NCBI GenBank assembly: GCA_964649195.1
Contig: CAZYPK010000023.1
Coordinates: forward strand, 1-47,585
DNA length: 47,585 bases
Source: JTS-RE9 sp964649195
GTDB lineage: Bacteria; Planctomycetota; Phycisphaerae; Phycisphaerales; Phycisphaeraceae
Direction: 5' to 3'
The position numbers and the translations under genes were made by a program. The notes below the pieces were generated by a model. The model saw nothing but the letters and a program-made list of their open reading frames with translations, did not search any database and was not told the origin of the DNA. Of this stretch, positions 40,723 through 47,585 are shown in pieces. The stretch's first letter is position 1, and each line of letters opens with the position of its first letter.

Positions 40723-41702
40723 TGACGCAGCTATCCCGCCCCGAATCCGTGCTGCCCATCGATGGGCCGGACGCGGCCCGCACCGCCTCGCCTGCGCAGC
40801 CGCTTTCGTTGCGTCACCGGCTGGCCGATCTGGCCACGCTGACCAAGGTCCGCATCACGGTGATGGTCGTGCTCACCGCCTGGCTGGGTTTTGCCATCGG
40901 CGAGAACGCCGCACGCGAAGCCGGCGTTTCGCTTTACGCCGCATCCGCAGCCCGCCTTTTCGCCCTGATCGGTTCGATGGCCGGCTCCGCCCTGGCCTGC
41001 ATGGGCGCCAGCGCCCTCAATCAGGTTTACGAACGCGACACCGATGCGAAGATGCACCGCACGCGCAATCGCCCGGTGCCTGCCGGCCGCATCGGGGTGA
41101 TGATGGGCAATGTCATCGGCGTGATGCTCTGCATCGCCGGCGTCTCCCTTCTTGCCGCGACATCGACCCCGCTGGCCGCCGCGCTGGCGGCATTCACCAT
41201 TCTTTCCTACGTGATGGTCTATACGCCGATGAAGCGGATCAATCACACCTCGACGATCGTCGGCGCCGCGCCCGGCGCGCTGCCTCCGATCATCGGCTTC
41301 GCCGCCGCGGCGGGTTCGCTCTCCATCGAGGCCGCGGCGATCTTCTCCATCATGTTCATCTGGCAGCTTCCGCACTTTCTCGCCATCGCCTGGATGTACC
41401 GCGAGGATTACGCCCGGGCCGGCTTCCCGATGCTGCCGGTGATCGATCCCACCGGCCGATCGACCTTCCGCCAGATGATGCTCACCTGCCTCATCCTCGT
41501 CCCCGTCGGGCTCATGCCGACGCTCATCGGCATGACCGGCGTCGCCTACTTCATCGTCGCCCTCATCGCCGGTCTGGCGTTCCTGGCCTGCGGCCTGCTC
41601 GTGGTGAAGCATCAATCCACGAAGTACGCCCGCCTCATGTTCTTCGCCTCGCTGATCTACCTGCCGGTGATTCTGCTGATGATGGTCGTGGACGGAAGAT
41701 AG
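40719..41702 (+). CDS. ctaB: Protoheme IX farnesyltransferase (heme O synthase)
   Basis: 327 residues. It starts inside the ctaA stop (ATGATG at 40719). The UbiA-type prenyltransferase motif is NQVYERDTDAKMHRTRNRPVP near residue 100-121, with Asp-rich YERDTD binding the magnesium-diphosphate. YVMVYTPMKRINHTSTIVGA near 165 and FMFIWQLPHFLAIAWMYRED near 222 are CtaB-specific. Nine membrane helices are expected. It adds farnesyl to heme B, giving heme O for CtaA. Residues 1-35 are an extra hydrophilic stretch. Confidence 0.96.
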   Translation: MMTQLSRPESVLPIDGPDAARTASPAQPLSLRHRLADLATLTKVRITVMVVLTAWLGFAIGENAAREAGVSLYAASAARLFALIGSMAGSALACMGASALNQVYERDTDAKMHRTRNRPVPAGRIGVMMGNVIGVMLCIAGVSLLAATSTPLAAALAAFTILSYVMVYTPMKRINHTSTIVGAAPGALPPIIGFAAAAGSLSIEAAAIFSIMFIWQLPHFLAIAWMYREDYARAGFPMLPVIDPTGRSTFRQMMLTCLILVPVGLMPTLIGMTGVAYFIVALIAGLAFLACGLLVVKHQSTKYARLMFFASLIYLPVILLMMVVDGR

Positions 41703-41711
41703 AAAAGGCCC

Positions 41712-41758
41712 GAACCCCAAAACAACTCGAAACTCGGAACCCGAAACTCGGAACCAAT
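41712..41758. repeat. ctaB-ctaE junction array
   Basis: Units of CTCGAAA/CTCGGAA/CCCGAAA with a 7-bp period fill nearly the entire 59-bp spacer. Confidence 0.88.
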
Positions 41759-41761
41759 TTC

Positions 41762-42394
41762 ATGTCCCACGCAGCCACGCCGCAACTTTCCCACGGTGCC
41801 AAGCCTCTGATGGCCTTCGGTACGGTTCTCAATCTTCAGATCTCCAACGGCAAGATCGCCATGTGGCTGTTTCTGGCCTCGGAGGTGATGTTCTTCACCG
41901 GCCTCATCGGGGCCTACATCATCCTCCGCGCCGGTCAATCGACCTGGGCCGACCCCACCGCCGACACCTATCCGCTGGCGATCGGCCTGACCGCGTTCAA
42001 CACCTTCCTGCTCATCTGCTCCTCCGTCATCTTCGTCTGGGGTTTGCAGAACTACCAGCAGAACAACATCGCCAAGGGCAACCTGGGCATGCTGCTCACC
42101 ACGATCTTCGGGGCCGTCTTCGTCGGCGTGCAGTGCTACGAATACTACGAACTGGTCGTCCACCGGGGCATGACCCCCGACAAGGACATCATGGCCTCCT
42201 GCTTCTACGCCATGACCAGCTTCCACGGCCTGCATGTGGCAATGGGCGTCGTCGCCCTGGCCGTGCTCACCGTCAAGGGCTACATGGGCCACTTCAACGC
42301 CAAGAACTTCGCCCTGGTCGAACTCACCGGCCTCTACTGGCACTTTGTCGATCTGGTCTGGATCATCCTGTTCGCCATCGTCTATCTCATTTGA
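41762..42394 (+). CDS. ctaE: Cytochrome c oxidase subunit III
   Basis: 210 residues with five membrane helices, the short bacterial form. KIAMWLFLASEVMFFTGLIG near 31-50 contains the conserved Glu, AFNTFLLICSSVIFVWG follows, and FYAMTSFHGLHVAMGVVAL with ELTGLYWHFVDLVWIILFAI near the end are signature blocks. It stabilises the oxidase core. Probably no true Shine-Dalgarno site other than a GGAA in the upstream array. Confidence 0.96.
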   Translation: MSHAATPQLSHGAKPLMAFGTVLNLQISNGKIAMWLFLASEVMFFTGLIGAYIILRAGQSTWADPTADTYPLAIGLTAFNTFLLICSSVIFVWGLQNYQQNNIAKGNLGMLLTTIFGAVFVGVQCYEYYELVVHRGMTPDKDIMASCFYAMTSFHGLHVAMGVVALAVLTVKGYMGHFNAKNFALVELTGLYWHFVDLVWIILFAIVYLI

Positions 42395-42400
42395 GAAAAG

Positions 42401-42456
42401 CTATCAGCCTTCAGCCTTCAGCCTTCAGCCTTCAGCATTCAGCATTCAGCATTCGA
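42401..42456. repeat. ctaE-subunit IV junction array
   Basis: Seven to eight tandem 7-bp units: TCAGCCT repeated, then TCAGCAT three times. It fills most of the 88-bp spacer. Confidence 0.92.
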
Positions 42457-42482
42457 GCCTTCTTCGCATCAAAGGGTTCAAC

Positions 42483-42977
42483 ATGAGCGCACCCGCCACG
42501 CATGTATCCGACGAAACGACCGAGCAGCACGGCCACGGCCATGCGCTGAAGCTGTTTCCCTTCTTCCTCGCCCTGCTCGCGCTGACCGCCGCGGAAGTGG
42601 GCCTCTATGAATGGTGGCGGCACAGCTATGAGGTGGTCGATGGCGACAAGATTTTTGTCATCCCCAAGTTCGCCCTGGTGCTGCTCGTGCTCGTCTTCAC
42701 GCTGCCCAAGGCGTACATCGTGCTGGTCTATTTCATGCACATCAGGTTCGAGCGGGCCTTCATCGTCTGGCTTGCCGTCATCCCGCTGATGATGACCTTC
42801 CTCACGGTGCTGCCCACGCTCACCGACACCGCCACCCTCAAGCCGCAGAAGCTGAATCACACCAAGGTCATCGGCGTGTATCACCCGGATCACCACGATG
42901 ACCACAAGGATGGGAAGACCGGGGAGGATGACAAGGCCAAGGCGAAAGTCGAGGAAGAGGCCGACGATTACAACTAA
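42483..42977 (+). CDS. Cytochrome c oxidase subunit IV family protein
   Basis: 164 residues. Three membrane helices (about 24-40, 60-82 and 90-110): LKLFPFFLALLALTAAEVGL, ALVLLVLVFTLPKAYIVLVY with FMHIRFERAF, the block typical of bacterial COX4/prokaryotic subunit IV. The start has a short HGHGH segment, and the end is a hydrophilic tail with HPDHHDDHKD, a possible metal-binding site. It is the last oxidase gene; the next 340 bp are repeats. Confidence 0.88.
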   Translation: MSAPATHVSDETTEQHGHGHALKLFPFFLALLALTAAEVGLYEWWRHSYEVVDGDKIFVIPKFALVLLVLVFTLPKAYIVLVYFMHIRFERAFIVWLAVIPLMMTFLTVLPTLTDTATLKPQKLNHTKVIGVYHPDHHDDHKDGKTGEDDKAKAKVEEEADDYN

Positions 42978-42983
42978 GGATGC

Positions 42984-43292
42984 GAGCCGCGACTCAACGA
43001 GTCGCGGAGGTGAACGGAAAGAAGGGTGGTACGGCGCGCGAAAGATGACGGCGGGTGGCTGGGGCCGCTTCGGGTGGCTGGGGCTGAGTCCGCGAAGCCC
43101 CGGCCCAGATGCGCGAAGCAAGGTGGCGCAACTGAAGACTGAATGCTGAAGGCTGAAGGTCGCCGGGCCGGGGCTTCGCGGACTCAGCCCCAGCCACCCA
43201 GCCGCGCAACACGGGCGTTGTCATCCGTCATCTTTCGCGCAACGTGCCCCCCTTCTTCCCGTTCACCTCCGCGACTCGTTGAGTCGCGGCTC
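42984..43292. mobile_element. 309-bp nested inverted-repeat element
   Basis: The ends are about 66 bp of inverted repeat: the GAGCCGCGACTCAACGAGTC palindrome, then GAACGGAAAGAAGGG and CGCGAAAGATGACG, with the complement at 43227-43292. Nested inside at 43051-43201 is the GGGTGGCTGGGGCTGAG hairpin element (as at 12831 and 26424), whose centre again holds a TGAATGC/TGAAGGC array. No open frame of note. Confidence 0.88.
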
Positions 43293-43317
43293 TTGTGATG
43301 CGTTATCATTGGTGGAC

Positions 43318-44415
43318 ATGACCACCGCGCTTGCCGCCGAACCCGTTGTCCCTGCCGTCGCCGTTTCTGGTGCGATCGTTGTCGATCGGTTGACCCATGC
43401 CTATGCCTCGGCTCCGCGTCCGCCGCGCGGCAAACACGCCGCACCCATGCCGCCGCCGCGCACCCTGGCGCTCGATGGCGTGAGCCTGATCGTGAACCCC
43501 GGCGAAATCTTCGGCATCCTCGGCCCCAACGGTTCGGGCAAGACCACGCTCTTTCGCATCCTCGCCACGCTCCTGCGACCGTTCAACCCCGGTTCCCCCG
43601 GTTCCCCCGGCGCCTCCGGGGGCGTCACCATCCTGGGCAACGATGTCCTGACGCAGCCCGCCAGGGTCCGCGAAAACCTGGGCGTCGTCTTCCAGGCGCC
43701 AAGCCTCGACGGCAAGCTCACCGCCTACGAAAACATCATGCACCAGGGCCACCTTTACGGCCTGCGCGGGAGCGATCTCTCCGATCGCATCGATGAACTG
43801 CTGGGCTACTTCAACCTCGCCGACCGCAAAGGCGATTTCGTCGAACGCTTCTCCGGCGGCATGAAGCGGCGCGTCGAACTGGCCAAGGCGCTGCTTCATC
43901 AGCCGAAGCTGCTCCTGCTGGATGAACCGGCCACCGGCCTCGACCCCGGCGCCCGACACGACCTGTGGCGGCAGCTCATTCAGCTGCGCAGCGAACGCGG
44001 GCAGACCGTCGCCCTCACCACGCACCTGATGGACGAAGCCGACCGCTGCGACCGCCTGGCGGTGATGTCGCAGGGCAAGGTGGTCGCCATCGACACGCCG
44101 GCCAATCTGAAGGCGAAGATCGGCGGGGACATCATCACGCTTTCGCCGCGCGGCTCCATCGAGGAGGCCGACCAACTGCGAGCCGCGATCGCCGAGAAGT
44201 TCGCCCCGTGGGATGAAAAGACCGCGCCCAAACTCGTGGCCGGCCGCATCAGGCTGGAGCGCGATCACGGGGCCTCCTTCATCCCCGCGCTGGCCGAGGC
44301 GTTCCCGGGCCGCTTCGAATCGATCACCGTGGGCCAGCCGACGCTGGAGGATGTCTTCCTTCACCTGACGGGCCACACGCTTTGGGAGCAGCCCGCCCTA
44401 TGGAACCTGCCATGA
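43318..44415 (+). CDS. ABC transporter ATP-binding protein (DrrA/NatA-like)
   Basis: 365 residues. Walker A GPNGSGKTT near 75, Q-loop VVFQAPSLDGKLTAYEN near 125, signature FSGGMKRRVELAKALL near 178, Walker B LLLLDEPATGLDPG near 198, and H-loop VALTTHLMDEADRCD near 228 are complete. A C-terminal extension of about 100 residues is as in DrrA-type exporters. An extra Pro/Gly/Ser loop (NPGSPGSPGASGG) follows the first helix. The start ATG at 43318 has only GGTGG upstream. No permease gene is adjacent; the next gene overlaps by four bases and encodes a small exported protein. Confidence 0.9.
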   Translation: MTTALAAEPVVPAVAVSGAIVVDRLTHAYASAPRPPRGKHAAPMPPPRTLALDGVSLIVNPGEIFGILGPNGSGKTTLFRILATLLRPFNPGSPGSPGASGGVTILGNDVLTQPARVRENLGVVFQAPSLDGKLTAYENIMHQGHLYGLRGSDLSDRIDELLGYFNLADRKGDFVERFSGGMKRRVELAKALLHQPKLLLLDEPATGLDPGARHDLWRQLIQLRSERGQTVALTTHLMDEADRCDRLAVMSQGKVVAIDTPANLKAKIGGDIITLSPRGSIEEADQLRAAIAEKFAPWDEKTAPKLVAGRIRLERDHGASFIPALAEAFPGRFESITVGQPTLEDVFLHLTGHTLWEQPALWNLP

Positions 44416-44828
44416 AATCTTTGCTTCCATCCGCATTGCTGGCGTTCACGGTCGGCCTGATCGGCGCGATGCTTCACGCGGGGCAGATGCCCGCCGTGCC
44501 CCCGGCGCCCCCGCCCCCGGCCCCGGGGGTGCAGTTGCAGGTGGTGCTCACCGATGGGTCGAAGATTCACGGCAGCCCCGTCGAGTTTTCCGCGCTGCCG
44601 CTCAAGCTGGAGTTCACGAGGATCGAGGTGCCGTTGCATCTGATCGCCCAGGGTTCCTTCACCGCCCAGCGGGCCGCCTTTGCGATTCGCTTCAACCGCA
44701 ACAACGACATGCTCACCGGCACGCTCGAATTGGAGCGCATCAGGATTCAGTCGGCCTACGGCCTGGCGGTGATCCCCATCGATCGCATCGCCACGATCAT
44801 CGTGACGCCGGCTGCGCCAAAGCCCTGA
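44412..44828 (+). CDS. Small exported protein, hypothetical
   Basis: 138 residues from ATG 44412, which overlaps the ABC gene stop (ATGA). Residues 1-27 are a signal peptide (KSLLPSALLAFTVGLIGA), followed by a Pro-rich stretch (VPPAPPPPAPGV) and a beta-rich domain: LQVVLTDGSKIHGSPVEF, then two I-x-I repeats ending IDRIATIIVTP. The pattern of GSKIHG...LKLEF...VPLHLI resembles a small barrel found in planctomycete secreted proteins, but I do not recognise it. It lies in the position where a permease is expected. Confidence 0.7.
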   Translation: MKSLLPSALLAFTVGLIGAMLHAGQMPAVPPAPPPPAPGVQLQVVLTDGSKIHGSPVEFSALPLKLEFTRIEVPLHLIAQGSFTAQRAAFAIRFNRNNDMLTGTLELERIRIQSAYGLAVIPIDRIATIIVTPAAPKP

Positions 44829-44872
44829 TGTCGTTTGATCCGCTCCTCGCACGTCCTTTTCGGAGCATCATC

Positions 44873-47299
44873 ATGAAAAGGCCGCTGTTCTTCACGCTCA
44901 TCGGAGTCGCCATCATGTCCATCGCCGCCGATGATTCGGGTCATGGTGCGCATCCGCATCACAAGGAGCTGAGGAATGCCGACGGTTCGTGGAAATACAC
45001 GAACGCACTGGCGAAGGAGAGCAGTCCGTACCTGCTGCAACATGCCCACAACCCGGTGCAGTGGCATCCGTGGAGCGAGGAGACCTTCGCCCTGGCGCGC
45101 AAGGAGGGCAAGCCGATTTTCCTTTCGATCGGCTACTCGACCTGTTACTGGTGCCACGTGATGGAGCGGCTGGTTTTCGAGAGCCCGGCCATCGCCAAAG
45201 TGATGAACGAGCATTGCATCAACGTGAAGGTGGACCGCGAGGAGCGGCCCGATGTGGATGACATCTACATGGCGTCGGTGCAGATGCTCAACAACGGACG
45301 CGGCGGCTGGCCGATGAGCGTGTTCCTCACGCCGCCCGGCGCCAAGGGCAAGGACGACCCCGGCCTCAAGCCGTTTTATGCCGCCACCTACATTCCGCCG
45401 CAGCAGTTTCCCACGCTGGTGCGGCGAGTCTCGGAGGTGTGGAAGGAGCAGAAGGATGGCGTGATCGCCCAGGCGGAGGAGGTCGCCGATGCGATCGCGG
45501 CGCACCTGAATCAGGAACTGGTCCCCGGCGAAGTGACGCCCGCCTTCTTCGATCGCACCGCCGAGGCGCTCCTGCGAAACTTCGATGAAGAGCACGGCGG
45601 CTTCGGCAACGCCCCCAAGTTCCCCACGCCCAACAACCTGCTGCTGCTGCTCAAGGCCTACCAAAAGCAACCCGATGCCGAGCTTTGGAAGGCGATCAGC
45701 TACACGCTCGAGCGCATGGCGCGCGGGGGCATCCACGACCAGGTGGGCGGCGGATTCCACCGCTATTCCGTCGATGAAAAATGGCTGGTGCCTCACTTCG
45801 AAAAAATGCTCTACGACAACGGGCAACTGGTCGAGGTGTATCTCACCGCCCAGTCGATCAGGCCCGATGAAAAGGACCCGCAGCTTTACGAGCGCGTGGT
45901 GCGCGAGGTGTGCGATTATGTGCTGCGCGAAATGACCGACCCCACCGGCACGTTCTGGTCGGCGCAGGATGCGGAGGTGGACGCGAAGGAAGGACGGAAT
46001 TACATCTGGACCGCCGAGGAAGTGAAGGCGGCGATCGAGGATGAAAAGCTGGCGGCGCTGGCGCTGAAACTCTACGGCCTGGACCTGGGAACGAATTTCC
46101 AGGACCCGCACGATCGCGGAAGCAAACCGGTGAATGTGCTCTTTCTTCCCCGGCGTCTTGATGAGTTTGCAGTGGCGCATGAGATGACTCTGCCGCAGTT
46201 GTTGGAGAAAAGGGCGGTGATCAATGCCCGACTCAAGGCGGTGCGCGACCGGCGCAAGCAGCCGCGACTCGATGACAAGGCGCTCACCAGTTGGAACGGC
46301 CTGATGATCGCCGGCCTGGCCAAAGCCGGTCGGCAACTCAAGGAGGATCGCTACACCCATGCGGCGGCGAAGGCGACGGACTACATCCTCGCCCACATGC
46401 GAACCGCCGATGGCGGGCTGTATCGCACCATGCGGCAGGGCAAGGCGAAAATCAGCGGTTTTCTCGAGGATTACACCTTCTTCACCCACGGCCTGATCGA
46501 GGTCCACAAGGCCACCGGCGATGCGCGATACCTCAAGGCCGCGGAAGAACTGACCAACCACGCCTCCAAACACTTCGGCAGCGAAGGCGGCGGCGGCGGG
46601 TACTACGACACGCTCGCCGATCAATCGGACCTCTTCGTGCGCGTCCGCTCCACCTACGATGGCGCGACGCCCAGCGGCAACGGAGTGATGCTGCACAACC
46701 TGCTGAGCCTGCATGAACTGACGAAGAATGAGCGATACCTCAAGCATGCCCTGATCGACCTGCGGGCGTTCGCCGTGCCGTTGCGAAGGCAGAGCGCGGG
46801 CATGGCCCATTCGCTGCACGCCCTTCAACGGGCGGCGGAACTGGCGCCCAAGGCGTTTGCCGGCGCAGCGGTGGTGACGAAAGTCGCGGAACCCACCGCG
46901 AAGCAGCCGGTGATCGTCACCGTCGATGCGGCGAAGGTGGATCTCTCAACCGGTGGCGCCACTGTGAAGATCACCATCCGGATTCACAAGGATTACCACA
47001 TCAACGCCAACGTCCCCGGTGATGAAGGGGTGATTCCGCTGACGGTGAAACTCGAAGGCGCAAGCGATGTGACGCTTGCAGTGAAGTACCCCGAAGCGGT
47101 CAAACGAAAGTTCGCGTTCGCGGACAAGCCCCTGGCGGTGTTCGAAGGCACGGTGGTGCTGGAGGTGACGCTCAAGGCAGGTGCCGGCGCCAAAGTGACG
47201 AAGCCGAGCCTGCTCGTTCGCTACCAGGCCTGCAACGATCAGGCGTGTCTGCTGCCTGTCGATCATGTGACAACTTTGGTGGTGGAAGGACTGCGTTAG
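44873..47299 (+). CDS. DUF255 thioredoxin-like/six-hairpin protein with DsbD-like C-terminal domain
   Basis: 808 residues. ATG at 44873 follows GGAG by seven bases and gives signal peptide KRPLFFTLIGVAIMSIAA; a start at 44828 is open but less likely. Residues 45-190 are the spermatogenesis-associated-20-like thioredoxin domain: NPVQWHPWSEETFALARKEG, then STCYWCHVM with the CxxC pair, and KVDREERPDVDDIYM. Residues about 210-660 are the helical six-hairpin part (GGIHDQVGGGFHRYSVDEKW, LTSWNGLMIAGLAKAG). The last 130 residues are a beta domain ending YQACNDQACLLP, like the N-terminal domain of DsbD, with the Cys pair. The fusion suggests an exported redox protein. Substrate unknown. Confidence 0.87.
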   Translation: MKRPLFFTLIGVAIMSIAADDSGHGAHPHHKELRNADGSWKYTNALAKESSPYLLQHAHNPVQWHPWSEETFALARKEGKPIFLSIGYSTCYWCHVMERLVFESPAIAKVMNEHCINVKVDREERPDVDDIYMASVQMLNNGRGGWPMSVFLTPPGAKGKDDPGLKPFYAATYIPPQQFPTLVRRVSEVWKEQKDGVIAQAEEVADAIAAHLNQELVPGEVTPAFFDRTAEALLRNFDEEHGGFGNAPKFPTPNNLLLLLKAYQKQPDAELWKAISYTLERMARGGIHDQVGGGFHRYSVDEKWLVPHFEKMLYDNGQLVEVYLTAQSIRPDEKDPQLYERVVREVCDYVLREMTDPTGTFWSAQDAEVDAKEGRNYIWTAEEVKAAIEDEKLAALALKLYGLDLGTNFQDPHDRGSKPVNVLFLPRRLDEFAVAHEMTLPQLLEKRAVINARLKAVRDRRKQPRLDDKALTSWNGLMIAGLAKAGRQLKEDRYTHAAAKATDYILAHMRTADGGLYRTMRQGKAKISGFLEDYTFFTHGLIEVHKATGDARYLKAAEELTNHASKHFGSEGGGGGYYDTLADQSDLFVRVRSTYDGATPSGNGVMLHNLLSLHELTKNERYLKHALIDLRAFAVPLRRQSAGMAHSLHALQRAAELAPKAFAGAAVVTKVAEPTAKQPVIVTVDAAKVDLSTGGATVKITIRIHKDYHINANVPGDEGVIPLTVKLEGASDVTLAVKYPEAVKRKFAFADKPLAVFEGTVVLEVTLKAGAGAKVTKPSLLVRYQACNDQACLLPVDHVTTLVVEGLR

Positions 47300-47339
47300 A
47301 TTCCCAGGGCAAAAGCATATGGCGGGAAAGCGGAAGCCT

Positions 47340-47410
47340 CCCGGCGGGAAGGCGAGGCTCCCACTGGGAGGGCGAGGCTCCCACTGGGAGGGCGAGGCTC
47401 CGCTGGGAGG
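47340..47410. repeat. Direct repeats GGGAGGGCGAGGCTCC
   Basis: Three to four 20-bp units, GGAGGGCGAGGCTCCCACTG and variants, run directly into the left end of the palindromic element that follows. Confidence 0.88.
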
Positions 47411-47581
47411 GCGAGGCTCCCGCCGAGCCGTTCGTTTGCGAAGCCCGTCCGCGGGCTGAAGCAAACGAAATTCGCGCGGTCGATGATCGTACCTGGATCG
47501 TTCGCCTGCCGCGCGAGTTTCGTTTGTTCAGGCCCCCAAAGCGGGGCCTTCGCAAACGAATCGGCTCGGCGGGAGCCTCGC
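47411..47581. mobile_element. 171-bp long palindromic element
   Basis: Left end 47411-47443 and right end 47548-47581 are inverted repeats, identical over 33 bp except for one extra base. Inner parts also pair (GGGCTGAAGCAAACGAAATT near 47453 with its complement near 47510-47532). The centre is about 30 bp. No gene inside; MITE-like or REP-like. Confidence 0.8.
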
Positions 47582-47585
47582 CCTC

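Overview
The window looks like chromosome from a high-GC planctomycete, most likely Phycisphaerae-like. Support comes from two secreted proteins ending in the PEP-CTERM form typical of that group (PEPASLSLL, a hydrophobic stretch, then RRR), a secreted PQQ-repeat protein, EF-hand and DUF1559-free secretome style, frequent GTG/TTG starts behind good Shine-Dalgarno sites, and a very high load of small dispersed palindromes. Taxonomy is inference from protein style; no rRNA gene is present.

Layout. 1-372: tandem 175-bp hairpin-ended elements. 539-6566: PEP-CTERM protein, a type II restriction-modification pair of unrecognised specificity, a XylR-like regulator, and a second PEP-CTERM protein. 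6713-10238: a run of short minus-strand genes separated by attC-like sites, read here as a cluster of integron cassettes without an integrase (CALIN). It holds three well-folded attC sites, one truncated site and one half site split by a duplicated block. 10421-14603: a secreted helical protein and an M16 peptidase lipoprotein carrying an in-frame repeat insertion, then tRNA-Tyr. 14858-21200: PQQ-repeat protein, nucleoside hydrolase with CutC, a six EF-hand secreted protein, and a secreted repeat-rich protein. 21370-24915: the translation cluster tRNA-Thr, tuf, rpmG, tRNA-Trp, secE, nusG, but without the usual ribosomal protein genes after nusG. 25154-34239: argG, tig (His-rich N-terminus), an MFS transporter, pilT-hemG/hemY pair, msrA lipoprotein. 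34714-42977: an aa3-type cytochrome c oxidase operon, coxB-ctaD-ctaA-ctaB-ctaE-subunit IV, encoding CuA subunit, a long A2-type subunit I, both heme A biosynthesis enzymes and subunits III and IV. 43318-47299: ABC ATPase, small secreted protein, and a thioredoxin-like/DsbD-like fusion. 47300-47585: repeats ending in a long palindromic element.

Two themes stand out. First, the cassette cluster, whose sites share a CACCTG box and a single bulged base and whose cassettes encode unknown small proteins, two of them apparently frameshifted. Second, almost every non-overlapping gene junction carries its own array of a short (mostly 7-bp) word, often as an inverted pair; such arrays and hairpins also lie in frame inside ctaA and the M16 peptidase gene. 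All family assignments are from reading the sequence; no database search was run.
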